Shown here one piece after another: positions 1 to 9,488 of a DNA stretch of 64,000 nt. Under the pieces are notes generated by a model that was not told where the DNA came from, did no database searches, and saw nothing but the letters and a program-made list of their open reading frames with translations. Made by a program: the position numbers and the translations under genes. The stretch is from Pseudomonas triticicola (GTDB lineage Bacteria; Pseudomonadota; Gammaproteobacteria; Pseudomonadales; Pseudomonadaceae): the NCBI RefSeq assembly GCF_019145375.1, contig NZ_JAHSTX010000001.1, positions 3,869,501-3,933,500 of the forward strand, read 5' to 3'. Within the stretch, counting starts at the first letter, position 1. Each line of letters begins with the position of its first letter.

Positions 1-773
1 AGCAACCATGGGCGGTTGCATTCGATGAAGGGATGGCCGTCCAACGGCAACCACTGACCGCTGCGCAGGGCGGACAAATCGCTGTGGCCTTCGGCATTCG
101 GTCCGCGCTGGCCGGCCAGTGAATCTTCTTGCAGTTGCCACTGGCGTACGGCTGGAGTGACGCAAAGGTGGTCATGCTCGCCCTGATAGCGCGCGACGTC
201 TGCCTGCGGCATCCGCGTCGGATCATCGCCCAATACCAGACAATGCCTGTCGCGGTGATGCTCGAAGTAATAGTGAATACACGCCTCTGCGCACAGGCGC
301 TGGAGCAGTTGCAGATCGGATTCCCGGTATTGCGTGCAGAAGGTGCGGGCCGGGTAGTCGCTGTGCAGGTCGAAACGTCGTTGCAGCCCGACGATGCCGT
401 GCTCACGCAGGACCTGGTCGATGATCTGCGGCACGGAGCGGCCGCTGAATATGCGCTGGCTCAAACGCAGGTCGAGGCAGTCGAGCCTGGGCCCAAGACG
501 CACGCGACTCAAGCGCAAGCCATGGCCGTGCTCGTGCTGGACAAGGCTGTGCATTTGCCCGTGCACACCCTGGTCGGGCGCGCCGAAACACAGGAACGCG
601 GAACGGTGCAGCAGGCCGGCAAGATCCAGATGCGGATCGTCGATCACCACATCGATCTCGAAGACAAAGGGTTCGCTGAGCGCTTCCCTTCCGGTAAAGG
701 CGAGAACTTCGAAGGGGTCGGACAGGCCCGCTACATCGAGACGAAACGACGACTCGTTGACTGGATCGAACAT
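1..773 (-). CDS. vgrG: Type VI secretion tip protein VgrG (N-terminal part, runs off window)
   Basis: VgrG trimers cap the Hcp tube of the type VI secretion system and carry effectors into target cells. Reading the minus strand from the ATG at 773 gives an open frame to the window edge of about 257 residues. It begins MFDPVNESSFRLDVAGL and continues with FEVLAFTGREALSEPFVFEI, then LLHRSAFLCFG. These are typical of the VgrG gp27-like N-terminal domain. The later stretch YPARTFCTQYRESDLQLLQR is also typical of VgrG. The C-terminal gp5-like needle and any effector extension lie outside the window. No Hcp, sheath or baseplate gene is visible here, so it is probably an orphan vgrG island or the edge of one. 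No good Shine-Dalgarno precedes this ATG, so the exact start is less certain than the family. Confidence 0.85.
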   Translation of the reverse strand, partial: MFDPVNESSFRLDVAGLSDPFEVLAFTGREALSEPFVFEIDVVIDDPHLDLAGLLHRSAFLCFGAPDQGVHGQMHSLVQHEHGHGLRLSRVRLGPRLDCLDLRLSQRIFSGRSVPQIIDQVLREHGIVGLQRRFDLHSDYPARTFCTQYRESDLQLLQRLCAEACIHYYFEHHRDRHCLVLGDDPTRMPQADVARYQGEHDHLCVTPAVRQWQLQEDSLAGQRGPNAEGHSDLSALRSGQWLPLDGHPFIECNRPWL

Positions 774-937
774 GGGCGGATCTCTACAGGAGGGGCGGCC
801 GGGGATTCTCGCCGAGAGGCATGGCCGAGTAGAGAGGCGAAGTACAACTTAGGAAATGACCTACGCGAAAAGCAGACCAGATGAGTTTGCTGACCGTGAT
901 CGCACAGGTTTTCGTGAAAAAATCAGGAGATGTCCCA

Positions 938-988
938 CCGGGTTGTCCGAATTTTCCACAGCTTGCGGAAAAAAATCGGACAACCCGG
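938..988. terminator. Perfect 13-bp inverted repeat between speA and vgrG
   Basis: Arms at 938-950 (CCGGGTTGTCCGA) and 976-988 are perfect reverse complements. A second nested pair, TTTTCC and GGAAAA, lies inside. The structure sits 19 bp beyond the speA stop, so on the minus strand it may end the speA transcript. A T-rich stretch follows about 15 nt further on rather than directly after the stem. It could instead be an operator or processing site ahead of vgrG. Confidence 0.5.
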
Positions 989-1006
989 GCGGAACGCTAT
1001 CGGGTC

Positions 1007-2920
1007 TCAGGAAGACAGATAGGAGGAGCGGGTCAGGCCCAGACGCAAGGCATCGAGGAACTGCGTGCGCTCGCTGGCACTGATCCGGGCACTGGCGCAC
1101 TTGTCGCGGTAGTGGGTCATCAGTTCTTCCGGCGACAAGTGCACGTAACGCAGCATGTCTTCGATGGTGTCGTGGGTTTCGATACCGGCGTGGTACACGC
1201 TGCCATCGGCGTTCTGGTAGATGTTCACCGAGTCGGTGTCGCCGAACAGGTTGTGCATGTCGCCGAGGATTTCCTGATAGGCGCCGACCAGGAATACGCC
1301 CAGCAGGTAATCTTCGCCTTCATTCAACGCGTGCACTGGCAGGCTGGTTTCGATGCTCTGCTCGTCGACGTACTGGTTGATCTTGCCGTCGGAGTCGCAG
1401 GTCAGATCCTGCAGCACCGCACGGCGCAGAGGCTCTTCATCGAGACGGTGCAGCGGGATGATCGGCAACACCTGATCGATCGCCCAGGTGTCCGGCAGGC
1501 TCTGGAACACCGAGAAGTTGCAGATGTACTTGTCGGCCAGCTTGTCGTTGAGTTCGTCGAGCACCTGGCGGTGCGAACGCTGACGCGCCTTCAGCGAGTT
1601 GTGCAGGCGACGGCACACGGCGAAGTAGCACTGCTCGGCCAGGGCTTTTTCCGCCAGGGTCAGCTTGCCATCGGCGTACTGCGCGGCGACGTCGCTCATG
1701 TAGTGCGTGGCGCGCCAGTAGGTTTCGGTGACCATTTCGATGTCGGTCGGGCCAAGCAGATCGACCAGCCATTGCACGGTTTCCGGCAGGCTTTCCTTGT
1801 TCTCGATCAGCGGGATCTCGTCGTTGTGTTTCTCGACGTCGGTGACCTGCACCACCAGCATGGCGTGGTGCGCAGTCAGCGAACGGCCACTCTCGGAGAA
1901 GATGTGCGGATGCGGCAGGCTCTGCGCGTCGCAGAATTCCTTGAGCATGCCGACCACAACACCGGCGTAATCGTCCATGTCGTAGTTGATCGAACTGGCG
2001 TTGCGCGAGTGGGTGCCGTCGTAGTCGACACCGAGGCCACCGCCAACGTCGATGTGATCGACCGGCAGACCGAGGTTGCGCAATTCGCCGTAGTAACGGA
2101 TCGCTTCCTTGAAGCCGTGCTGGTAGTCAGCGAGGTTGGCGATCTGCGAACCCATGTGGAAGTGCAGCAGGCGGATGCCTTGATCGAGGCCGGCGCCACG
2201 GAAGCGCTCGACCACCGACAGCAGTTGCGCCGCCGACAGACCGAATTTGGATTTCTCACCACCGGTGTCCGCCCACTTCGAGGAGGCCAGCGACGACAGC
2301 CGCACGCGCAGACCCACCTGCGGCTTGACCTTCAGCGAGGCGGCTTCTTCGATCACCAGGCCGACTTCGGATTCTTTCTCGATGACGATGAACACGTTGT
2401 GGCCGAGCTTCTGGCCCATCAGCGCGAGGCGGATGAACTCGCGGTCCTTGTAACCGTTGCAGACAATGGTGCCGCCCTTCGGCGCCAGCGCCAGCACCGC
2501 CAGCAGCTCAGGCTTGGAGCCGGCTTCCAGACCGATGGAGACGTTCTGGGTGGCGATGATGTTCTCGATCACCGCTTCTTGCTGGTTGACCTTGATCGGG
2601 TACAGCGCGGTGTATTTGCTCTGGTATTCCAGGCGTTCGATGTTCGAATCGAAAGCGCCGGTCAACTGACGGACACGGTCTTGCAGGATGTCGGGGAACC
2701 GCACCAGCAGCGGCAAGGACAAACCGCTCTTGCGCAGTTGGTCGACTTGTTCGAACAGGTCGATAGGCGAGCTGCTCGGGCCGTTCGGACGTACCTCGAC
2801 GCGACCGGCTTCATTGATCGCGAAATACCCGGCCCCCCAATGGCGGATCCCGTAAACGCTGCGGCTGTCCGCAACTGTCCATTGGCTGCCATCGTCTTTA
2901 CGTGTGCGTCGTACGGACAT
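1007..2920 (-). CDS. speA: Biosynthetic arginine decarboxylase SpeA
   Basis: PLP-dependent fold-III decarboxylase converting arginine to agmatine, the first step of the agmatine route to putrescine. The 637-residue protein matches the usual length of SpeA (about 630-660). The PLP lysine lies in [14 protein letters not shown] (K110). The motif [14 protein letters not shown] and the glycine-rich [16 protein letters not shown] belong to the TIM-barrel domain of the ADC/ODC family. The C-terminal half carries the helical and beta domains, ending in LTRSSYLSS. It is followed leftward by a strong inverted repeat and then vgrG. The upstream leader toward yciH contains two dyad structures. The long plus-strand open frame covering it is a codon-bias shadow. 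Confidence 0.97.
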   Translation of the reverse strand: MSVRRTRKDDGSQWTVADSRSVYGIRHWGAGYFAINEAGRVEVRPNGPSSSPIDLFEQVDQLRKSGLSLPLLVRFPDILQDRVRQLTGAFDSNIERLEYQSKYTALYPIKVNQQEAVIENIIATQNVSIGLEAGSKPELLAVLALAPKGGTIVCNGYKDREFIRLALMGQKLGHNVFIVIEKESEVGLVIEEAASLKVKPQVGLRVRLSSLASSKWADTGGEKSKFGLSAAQLLSVVERFRGAGLDQGIRLLHFHMGSQIANLADYQHGFKEAIRYYGELRNLGLPVDHIDVGGGLGVDYDGTHSRNASSINYDMDDYAGVVVGMLKEFCDAQSLPHPHIFSESGRSLTAHHAMLVVQVTDVEKHNDEIPLIENKESLPETVQWLVDLLGPTDIEMVTETYWRATHYMSDVAAQYADGKLTLAEKALAEQCYFAVCRRLHNSLKARQRSHRQVLDELNDKLADKYICNFSVFQSLPDTWAIDQVLPIIPLHRLDEEPLRRAVLQDLTCDSDGKINQYVDEQSIETSLPVHALNEGEDYLLGVFLVGAYQEILGDMHNLFGDTDSVNIYQNADGSVYHAGIETHDTIEDMLRYVHLSPEELMTHYRDKCASARISASERTQFLDALRLGLTRSSYLSS

Positions 2921-3001
2921 CGAAGTCCCCTATAAAGAAGTCAGAGTGCGTCGCCTGACGTTCAGGCCGGCGCAGTCTAAAGAATGAAAATGACGGTTCG
3001 T

Positions 3002-3025
3002 CAGTGCGGCGGTAGACCGCACTGA
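3002..3025. other. Stem-loop in the yciH-speA intergenic leader
   Basis: TCAGTGCGG (3001-3009) and CCGCACTGA (3017-3025) are a perfect 9-bp inverted repeat around a 7-nt loop. It lies about 80 bp upstream of the speA start on the speA-sense strand. No clear U-tract follows, so it is better read as a leader hairpin or protein site than a confident terminator. Confidence 0.4.
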
Positions 3026-3058
3026 CTGCGTGGAGTTTAGAAACCGGTCATGAACAGG

Positions 3059-3136
3059 CTCTGTGAAAACCATGGCGACGACGCCGGATCCGAGAACACT
3101 CGAAGCCGGATCAAGCCGCCGGAGGGTTTCACAGAG
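3059..3136. repeat. Long nested inverted repeat directly downstream of yciH
   Basis: CTCTGTGAAA (3059-3068) is perfectly complementary to TTTCACAGAG (3127-3136). Inside, a GATCCG/CGGATC pair forms a second stem. The right arm ends 5 bp from the yciH stop. The size (about 78 bp) and nesting look more like a small mobile palindrome or an elaborate 3' UTR structure than a simple terminator. Confidence 0.45.
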
Positions 3137-3140
3137 GCTG

Positions 3141-3512
3141 CTAGCCGCCGGATTTCTTCGCTTTGAAACCGTGCTTGATCAGCTCCGCCAAGAGTAGCTC
3201 GACGTGATCGCCCTGGATTTCGATGATGCCGTCCTTCAACGCCCCGCCGGTGCCACAACGTTTCTTCAACGTCGTCGCCAGCTCCTTGAGCGCGTCTTCG
3301 GCCAGAGGCACGCCGGTGATGGTGGTCACCGTCTTGCCGCCACGCCCTTTGCTTTCGCGACGCACGCGGGCAATGCCGTCACCGGCCGGGATCACGGTTT
3401 GTTTGCAGATACAGGCGTCCACCGGTTTGCTGCATTCCGGGCAATGACGACCTGCGTCGGTGGAAAATACCAGGCCGCCCAGGGCGGCGAAGGATGCGGC
3501 TTTCTTGGCCAC
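3141..3512 (-). CDS. yciH: Translation initiation factor SUI1/YciH family protein
   Basis: Bacterial homologue of eukaryotic eIF1 (SUI1 fold). In E. coli, YciH influences start-site selection on the 30S subunit. I place the start at the GTG at 3512, giving a 123-residue protein beginning V(M)AKKAASFAALGGLVFST. GAGAGG lies about 8 nt upstream of it, and this matches the family's usual length; the longer frame adds a 12-residue N-terminus without support. A small Cys cluster (HCPECSKPVDACICKQ) suggests a metal-binding N-terminal region. The SUI1 core contains KGRGGKTVTTITGV and the C-terminal LIKHGFKAKKSGG. It stands between speA and a Nudix gene on the same strand. Confidence 0.9.
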   Translation of the reverse strand: MAKKAASFAALGGLVFSTDAGRHCPECSKPVDACICKQTVIPAGDGIARVRRESKGRGGKTVTTITGVPLAEDALKELATTLKKRCGTGGALKDGIIEIQGDHVELLLAELIKHGFKAKKSGG

Positions 3513-3697
3513 CGGCAATCCTCTCGGGAGGACAAAGACTGATCGCAACCTTGGGCAAGGTCAGCGACCGCGAAGCCCCACTCAGGCAGGGGCAGCGCTA
3601 CTGCATCGGCGCTTTTGGGAAGCGTTCGGTGCAGTTTGAAAAGGTCGCGCAGTGTAACGGCAAAAATCGCGATTGCTAAGTGCCAATCGGCGCCAAT

Positions 3698-4255
3698 TCA
3701 TGTGTTCTTTGCGACGTTGCTTTGCTGCGCCTTGAGATAGCGCTTCAGCGCGGCCAGAGAGTCCGGGCAATAAGGCTTTTCGCTGATTTCGCGCATGACC
3801 TGTTCGACGGGGATGAATCGCGCTTCGAGGACTTCTTCCGGCTGCAGTTTCAGCGGCCCGTCCCACACGGCGGAAAACGCCGAACACCACAGGCGGTTGC
3901 CGGTGTCTTCGAAGTAGAAGTGATCGTGAGCGGTGAGTTCGACGCCGCTGACGCCCAGCTCTTCTGCAAGCTCGCGCGCCGCCGACTCGGCGTAGCTTTC
4001 GTCAGCCTGGACCATGCCGCCTGCGGCAACATCCCAGTAACCGGGGTAAATCGCCTTGCTCAACGTGCGCCGGTGCACGCACAGCTCACCGGCGGAATTG
4101 AACAGCATGATGTAGGTGCCACGGCCAATCAGCCCGCGCTCGCGCAAGTCGGAGCGCACCAGCGCGCCGAGCAAGTTGTCCTGCTCGTCGACCCAGGCGA
4201 TCTGTTCGGCGTCCGAGGCGGCGCGATGGGCCGCCTCTCTTGTGCTCTGGCTCAC
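3698..4255 (-). CDS. Nudix hydrolase, YfcD family
   Basis: 185-residue hydrolase of nucleoside-diphosphate-linked compounds. The Nudix box is complete: G80-x5-E86-x7-R94-E95-x2-E98-E99-x-G101, in the segment starting GGMVQADESYAESAAREL. The N-terminal IAWVDEQDNLLGALVRSDLR and the HRRTLSKAIYPGYWDVAAGG segment are typical of the YfcD/IPP-isomerase-like branch, whose substrates are poorly defined. It starts 3 bp after the stop of the DUF2333 gene, so the two are almost certainly cotranscribed. The specific substrate cannot be read from the sequence. Confidence 0.9.
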   Translation of the reverse strand: MSQSTREAAHRAASDAEQIAWVDEQDNLLGALVRSDLRERGLIGRGTYIMLFNSAGELCVHRRTLSKAIYPGYWDVAAGGMVQADESYAESAARELAEELGVSGVELTAHDHFYFEDTGNRLWCSAFSAVWDGPLKLQPEEVLEARFIPVEQVMREISEKPYCPDSLAALKRYLKAQQSNVAKNT

Positions 4256-4258
4256 CTA

Positions 4259-5326
4259 TCAGCCCTGATTGAGCAGTTGACGCAAGTCGATCACCGCAGC
4301 GTTGGCCCGGGAAATGTAGTTGGCCATGACCAGCGAGTGGTTGGCCAATACGCCGAAACCGCTGCCATTGAGGATCATCGGGCTCCACACCGGCTCTTGC
4401 GAAGCCTCCAGCTCACGGATGATCTGGCGCACGCTGACGGTGGCGTTCTTCTTCGCCAGCACATCGGCGAAGTCGACTTCGATGGCGCGCAGCAGATGCG
4501 ACAGTGCCCAGGCCTGACCGCGTGCTTCGTAGAACACGTTGTCGATTTGCATCCACGGGGTTTCCACGACTTCTTCGTCAACCTGCGGCACTTCGCCGAC
4601 CGCCGGAACTTCGGTCTTCAGCGCAGTATTGAGCTTGACCCGACCGACACTGGCCGACAGGCGTTGCGACAACGAACCGAGACGGGTGCCGACATCGCCC
4701 AGCCAGTTGTTGAGGTTGTCGGCGCGGGCGTAGAACAGCGCGTTTTTCTGATTCGGATCGGACAGGCGCGCCTGATAACGGCTCAGGGAGTTGATGCCTT
4801 CCTGGTATTCCGACTCGCTGGACGGCAGCACCCAGCTCTTGTTGTCGAAGTTGAAGCGCGGTTCGGCCTTGGCCAGATCGGCGTCTTCGGCCGACTGTGA
4901 TTGCGAACGGGCAAAATCCTTGCGCAGGGCGCGGGTCAGGTCACGCACCTGCACCAGCACGCCGTATTCCCAGCTCGGCGTGTTGTCCATCCACAGGCCC
5001 GGCGGGAAACGGTCATTGGAAATGTAACCGCCCGGCTTGTTGAGCAAAGTGCCGGCAACGGTCTTCAGGGTCTCGACCGTGGTGTAGCCGACCACCATTT
5101 GCTTGCCCTCTTTCTCGGCAGCGACCTGGGCGTTCTGCGCCACCGGAAACAGCTCCGGTTCCTGGCTCCAGTACCAGCCCAGCGCGATGGTGACCAGCAA
5201 GTACAGACCGACCACTGTGGCCAGCGCCCGGCTGAACAGCAGCCCGCCGACATAGCTGCGGGTGGCCGACTTGGGCTCGGCGGCACGTTCAGGCGCGCTG
5301 CCCGCGCGGTTTTTCCAGTCCAGCAT
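4259..5326 (-). CDS. DUF2333 family inner-membrane protein
   Basis: 355-residue protein with a single membrane segment near residues 28-52 (LLFSRALATVVGLYLLVTIALGW in part) after a charged cytoplasmic N-terminus. A large periplasmic region follows, with the DUF2333 signature around GGYISNDRFPPGLWMDNTPSWEYG in part and a helical C-terminus. Function is unknown. It is conserved upstream of the Nudix gene in pseudomonads (PA4842 position). ATG at 5326 is preceded by GAAAGGATATCGCC, a plausible ribosome site. It is divergently transcribed from the diguanylate cyclase gene across a 415-bp gap. Confidence 0.88.
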   Translation of the reverse strand: MLDWKNRAGSAPERAAEPKSATRSYVGGLLFSRALATVVGLYLLVTIALGWYWSQEPELFPVAQNAQVAAEKEGKQMVVGYTTVETLKTVAGTLLNKPGGYISNDRFPPGLWMDNTPSWEYGVLVQVRDLTRALRKDFARSQSQSAEDADLAKAEPRFNFDNKSWVLPSSESEYQEGINSLSRYQARLSDPNQKNALFYARADNLNNWLGDVGTRLGSLSQRLSASVGRVKLNTALKTEVPAVGEVPQVDEEVVETPWMQIDNVFYEARGQAWALSHLLRAIEVDFADVLAKKNATVSVRQIIRELEASQEPVWSPMILNGSGFGVLANHSLVMANYISRANAAVIDLRQLLNQG

Positions 5327-5741
5327 GGCGATATCCTTTCAATCACTTGGGTTCAACGGTTCGACCACAACCATACAACAACGTGCCAAGGCCGGGCACC
5401 CGTCGCTAACGATAAGCCGCAAATGGTGCGGCCCGATGACGCTTCGCGACACACTAAGGGATTCCCTGATAGGGCAACGCCAGCAACGCAGTGAACTCTG
5501 ATCTGGATTCGGCCCGAGCAGCGATGTACAAATTCCCGACTGTTCTGCCCTGCCCTTCAAATCAAGCGTCCGGATTTCGGGCATCTGACTGACCTGCAAG
5601 TGCATGAGAAAACCACCCGGTCAGAAACTGAATCGTGTCGTCCAGCAGATTATTGACGTACGACACTCGTCTAAGGGAAAAGAGGTGCTAGCATAGAGCC
5701 ACCAGTCGATCTCAGCATGCACCCTAACTAGTAGTCAGGAT
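5327..5741. promoter_or_regulatory. Divergent intergenic region, DUF2333 versus gcbA
   Basis: 415 bp without a credible gene, holding the promoters of both divergent units. I see no clear sigma-70 hexamer pair, palindrome or riboswitch. The stretch TTGACGTACGACACTCGTC near 5654 is the nearest candidate -35 region for gcbA, but no well-spaced -10 follows. Confidence 0.4.
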
Positions 5742-7412
5742 ATGACCGAGCCAGAAGACCCCAGCCGTGAGCGTCTCAAGCACCACTTTGCCCAGCGGGT
5801 AATTCATCAGGCACGTCAGATTCTTGAGATATGGCAGCGCCTGCAACGCAGTGAGTGGTCCACCGTCGATCTCGCCGAACTGAGCGAGGCGAATCTGCGT
5901 CTGCTGCGTTTTGCCGAGCGCTTTGAACAGCCGGAACACACTCAGTTGGCGCACCACATCAGCCAGTCGCTGCAAGCGGTGGATGCCAACCGTGGGCGCC
6001 TCAGCAGCGGCCTGATCACTGATCTGAATCGCTTGATGCAGCGCCTGTCGCGCACCGGCCTGCGCCATGGCGACCAGCTCGACCAGACGTTCCTGCCGCC
6101 GCTGCGCAAGCCGATCTACGTGATGTTGCAGGATCACGACCGCGCTGAACGACTGGCCAAGCAACTGGAGTTTTTCGGCTTGAGCGCGCAGGCATTGGAC
6201 AGCGTGGCCGCGTTTCGCTCGTCAATGGTCGAGCGCTTGCCCGCGGCGATTGTCATGGACGTGGATTTCAGTGGCCCCGGCATCGGCCTGAAACTCGCCG
6301 CCGAAGCTCAGGTCGGCCTCGAAGAACCCCTGCCGCTGCTGTTCTTCAGCCTGCACGAAACCGACACCCCGACCCGCCTCGCCGCCGTGCGCGCCGGTGG
6401 CCAGGAATTCCTCACCGGCACCCTTGAAGCCTCGAGCCTGCTGGAAAAAATCGAGGTGCTGACCTGCGTCGCCCAGTACGAGCCCTATAAAGTGCTGATC
6501 ATCGACGACTCGCGCGCCCAGGCCCTGCACACCGAGCGTCTGCTCAACAGTGCCGGGATTGTCACTCGCACCTTGATCGAACCGATTCAGGCAATGGCCG
6601 AGCTGGCGGATTTCCAGCCGGACCTGATCATCCTCGACATGTACATGCCGGCCTGCACCGGCACCGAGCTGGCCAAAGTGATCCGTCACAATGACCGCTA
6701 CGTCAGCGTGCCAATCATTTACCTGTCGGCCGAGGACGATCTGGACAAGCAGCTCGACGCCATGAGCGAGGGCGGCGATGACTTCCTGACCAAGCCGATC
6801 AAACCGCGGCACCTGATCACCACTGTGCGCAACCGCGCCGCCCGCGCGCGCAACCTCAAAGCACGGATGGTCCGCGACAGCCTCACCGGCCTGTACAACC
6901 ACACGCACATCCTGCAATTGCTCGAAGACTGCTCGTTCCGCGCGCGCCGCGAAAACAAGCCGCTGAGCTTTGCCATGCTCGACATCGATCACTTCAAGCG
7001 GGTCAACGACAGCCACGGCCACCCGATGGGCGACCGGGTGATCAAGAGCCTCGCGCTGTTTCTCAAGCAGCGTTTGCGCAAGACCGATTTCATTGGCCGA
7101 TACGGCGGCGAAGAGTTCGCCATCGTCATGCCCGACACCGATATCGACGCGGCGCACAAAGTCCTCGACGAGATTCGCCAGCGCTTCGCCGAAATTCATT
7201 ACCCGGCGCAGCCGCAGGACCTCTGGTGCACGTTCAGCGCCGGCGTAGTAGAAATGTGCGATGACTCCGACAGCCTGATGATGGCCAGCCAGGCCGATGA
7301 GGCGCTGTATCGCGCCAAGGGTGCAGGACGCAATCGGGTGCAGACCGCGCGCCAGTCAAAGCAAAGTGCCACTTTTTCATCGGAATCCACTGATTCGGTC
7401 ATAACCCTGTAA
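5742..7412 (+). CDS. gcbA: Diguanylate cyclase with receiver domains, GcbA type
   Basis: Synthesises cyclic di-GMP from two GTP. Layout of the 556 residues: helical N-terminus (1-120); a degenerate receiver-like domain (about 124-240) lacking the paired acidic residues after its first strand; an intact receiver (about 250-370) with KVLIIDDSRAQ and phospho-acceptor D299 in LIILDMYMP; then a GGDEF domain with active-site GGEEF at 455-459. An RxxD inhibitory site (RKTD) lies five residues before GGEEF, so product feedback is expected. Position next to a CtpL-like receptor and DUF2333 matches PA4843, the GcbA orthologue linked to biofilm attachment and dispersion. The family call is firm; the gene name rests on synteny. 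Confidence 0.88.
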   Translation: MTEPEDPSRERLKHHFAQRVIHQARQILEIWQRLQRSEWSTVDLAELSEANLRLLRFAERFEQPEHTQLAHHISQSLQAVDANRGRLSSGLITDLNRLMQRLSRTGLRHGDQLDQTFLPPLRKPIYVMLQDHDRAERLAKQLEFFGLSAQALDSVAAFRSSMVERLPAAIVMDVDFSGPGIGLKLAAEAQVGLEEPLPLLFFSLHETDTPTRLAAVRAGGQEFLTGTLEASSLLEKIEVLTCVAQYEPYKVLIIDDSRAQALHTERLLNSAGIVTRTLIEPIQAMAELADFQPDLIILDMYMPACTGTELAKVIRHNDRYVSVPIIYLSAEDDLDKQLDAMSEGGDDFLTKPIKPRHLITTVRNRAARARNLKARMVRDSLTGLYNHTHILQLLEDCSFRARRENKPLSFAMLDIDHFKRVNDSHGHPMGDRVIKSLALFLKQRLRKTDFIGRYGGEEFAIVMPDTDIDAAHKVLDEIRQRFAEIHYPAQPQDLWCTFSAGVVEMCDDSDSLMMASQADEALYRAKGAGRNRVQTARQSKQSATFSSESTDSVITL

Positions 7413-7463
7413 TAGAACCGCAATAAATTCAGGCGCTTACCATTCCTGCCGTTGGTAGCCGTC

Positions 7464-9410
7464 ATGCGCCTGAAGTTGCTCACCAATCTCAACACTCTGC
7501 TGCTGGTCGCCGTCTGCGTGGCCCTTGGCGCCACGCTGTGGTGGTCGCAAAAAGCCCTCGAACGACCCTATCTTTTGATGGAGCGTTACCTGGGGCTGTC
7601 GCAACAATTTCAGAATGAAGTAGCGCGCAACGTCGAGGATTATCTGGCCAGCGGTGACGCGCTGCGCCTGAGCAGCGCCGCCCAGGCTATCAACAGCGTG
7701 CAAAAGCAACTGGGTGACTTGCCCCCGGCGCTGGCCGACACCGTGCGGCCAAGCCTGTCGAGCCTCGATGAATTCAGCAAAACCGACCTGCTCGCCGCCG
7801 GCAAACTGGCCGGCGATCCGCAGGCGCTGCTGTTGCAGGCCGAGCGCGAACTCAGCGCCAGCCTCGACCAGCTCAACACCTACGCCAATGGCAACGCGAC
7901 TTATCTCGCGCCGCTGCTCGCCGCGTCGCAGCATCTGGGCAGACTGTCGCTGGCGCGGGACAAACTGGTCAGCAGCGGGCGCAGTGAACTGGCTGCCGAT
8001 GTCGAGCGCGAAGTGAGCAACATGCGCGCTCAGGCCCAGGCCATCGATGCCCTGCCCTTGCTCGGGGTAGTCACCAGCAACGAATCGAGCAGTGACGATT
8101 TCGCCGCGCTGATGGGCATCGAAACCACTGATAAAGCCGCCGCCGAAGATGCCGGTGTCGGCCTCAAACGCGAACTGAACAGCTTGCTCGGCCGCTATCC
8201 GGCGGAACTGGCGCGCACCCGCGAGCAGATCCAGAAACGCGCCGAGCTCAGCGCCGCCACCCACGAAAAAATCGCCAGCGTGCAACACGCCATCGCCGGT
8301 CTCGAACCGGTGGTACGCGCGCAACACGGGCAGATCCAGGGCGAAGTGCGCCTGATGCAAGGCGTGATGATCGGCCTGATTCTGCTGATCGCCCTGCTCA
8401 TCGATACCTTGCAGCGGCGCCTGGCCCGCACCCTGACCAACCTCGCCCCGGCGCTGTCGACGTGGGCCGAGGGCGATTTCAGTCGCGACATCCAACTGGG
8501 CAAGACCAATCGAGAACTGCACGATATCGAAGCCTCGCTCAACCGCTTGCGCGCCTATCTGGTGGATCTGGTCGGCACCATTCGCGGCAACGCCGAGCAA
8601 GTCGCAGGCAGCAGCCGCACCCTCGCCGAACTGAGCAATGACCTGCATAGCGGCGCCGAGCATCAAGCAGGTGACACTGCGCTGATTCGCGACTCGCTGG
8701 GTGAACTGGAGGCGACCATTCAACAAGTGGCCGGCGATGCCCGCCAGGCTGCGGACGCCAGCCGTCATGCCGGTCTGGCCGTCGAACATGGCCAGACGGT
8801 GATCGGCCAGAGTCTCACCGGGCTGCATGCGCTGGTTGGTGAAGTTCAGGGCAATGCGCAGATGATCGAACATCTGGCGGAAGAGTCGGCAACCATTGGC
8901 GGCGTGCTGACGGTGATTCGTTCGATTGCGGATCAGACCAATCTGCTCGCCCTGAACGCCGCGATCGAAGCGGCCCGCGCCGGGGAGATGGGCCGTGGTT
9001 TTGCCGTGGTCGCCGAGGAAGTGCGCTCGCTGGCACAACGCACCGCCGGGGCCACGGCAGAAATCCAGGCGCTGATCGCCGGCCTGCAGACCGCCGCGCG
9101 GCAATCGGTCGAAGGCATGCGCGCGCAGGTCGAGCACGCCGAAGCCACGGCCAGTCAGGCGCAAGCGGCGGACGGTGCATTGGACAAAATCGTCGGCGCG
9201 ATACAGACCATCGCCGACACCGCCGTGCGCATCGCCGATGTCACCGCGCAGCAAAGTGGCGCGGTCAGCGAGATCCGCGATCACAGCGAGCGCATTCATC
9301 AATTGGGTGGGGATAACCTGCTGCGCATCGGCCAGGGGCGCGAACAGGGCGAGAATCTGCTGGTTCTCGGCGGCCAACTGCACACAGCCGTCCAAGCCTT
9401 TCGCGTCTGA
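7464..9410 (+). CDS. ctpL: Methyl-accepting chemotaxis protein, CtpL-like
   Basis: 648-residue transmembrane chemoreceptor. I start at ATG 7464 ([19 protein letters not shown]), which directly begins the first membrane helix. A periplasmic helical sensor region spans about residues 30-295, and the second membrane helix is near 300-322 ([13 protein letters not shown]). A HAMP-like segment follows. The signalling domain contains the highly conserved hairpin tip [19 protein letters not shown] and [18 protein letters not shown], which contacts CheA and CheW. Position after gcbA matches PA4844 (CtpL, phosphate chemotaxis in P. aeruginosa). Ligand identity is inferred from position only. Confidence 0.88.
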   Translation: MRLKLLTNLNTLLLVAVCVALGATLWWSQKALERPYLLMERYLGLSQQFQNEVARNVEDYLASGDALRLSSAAQAINSVQKQLGDLPPALADTVRPSLSSLDEFSKTDLLAAGKLAGDPQALLLQAERELSASLDQLNTYANGNATYLAPLLAASQHLGRLSLARDKLVSSGRSELAADVEREVSNMRAQAQAIDALPLLGVVTSNESSSDDFAALMGIETTDKAAAEDAGVGLKRELNSLLGRYPAELARTREQIQKRAELSAATHEKIASVQHAIAGLEPVVRAQHGQIQGEVRLMQGVMIGLILLIALLIDTLQRRLARTLTNLAPALSTWAEGDFSRDIQLGKTNRELHDIEASLNRLRAYLVDLVGTIRGNAEQVAGSSRTLAELSNDLHSGAEHQAGDTALIRDSLGELEATIQQVAGDARQAADASRHAGLAVEHGQTVIGQSLTGLHALVGEVQGNAQMIEHLAEESATIGGVLTVIRSIADQTNLLALNAAIEAARAGEMGRGFAVVAEEVRSLAQRTAGATAEIQALIAGLQTAARQSVEGMRAQVEHAEATASQAQAADGALDKIVGAIQTIADTAVRIADVTAQQSGAVSEIRDHSERIHQLGGDNLLRIGQGREQGENLLVLGGQLHTAVQAFRV

Positions 9411-9420
9411 CACACCGCCT

Positions 9421-9488
9421 TCGCCAGCAGGCTCGCTCCCACTTTGGAATGCATACCCCCTGTGGGAGCGAGCCTGCTCGCGAAGAGG
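9421..9488. repeat. REP doublet (REPIN) between ctpL and aroQ
   Basis: Two inverted copies of the Pseudomonas REP palindrome: CAGCAGGCTCGCTCCCA on the left and TGGGAGCGAGCCTGCTCGCG on the right, separated by about 20 bp. The left copy has a substitution in its outer arm. No transposase is nearby, so it would depend on a RAYT elsewhere. It may also act as an mRNA 3' structure for ctpL. Confidence 0.85.

Noticed and set aside
129..884. Plus-strand 251-residue frame at the window start
   Set aside because: The opposite strand encodes a clear VgrG N-terminus over 1-773.
881..2935. 684-residue open frame on the plus strand across speA
   Set aside because: Antisense shadow from GC-rich codon bias; the minus-strand frame encodes an unmistakable SpeA with its PLP lysine motif, and the shadow has low-complexity Val/Gln/Asp-rich text with no ribosome site.
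7437..9413. 658-residue minus-strand open frame opposite the chemoreceptor gene
   Set aside because: Mirror of a genuine chemoreceptor coding sequence carrying the invariant signalling hairpin; the mirror protein has no recognisable domain.
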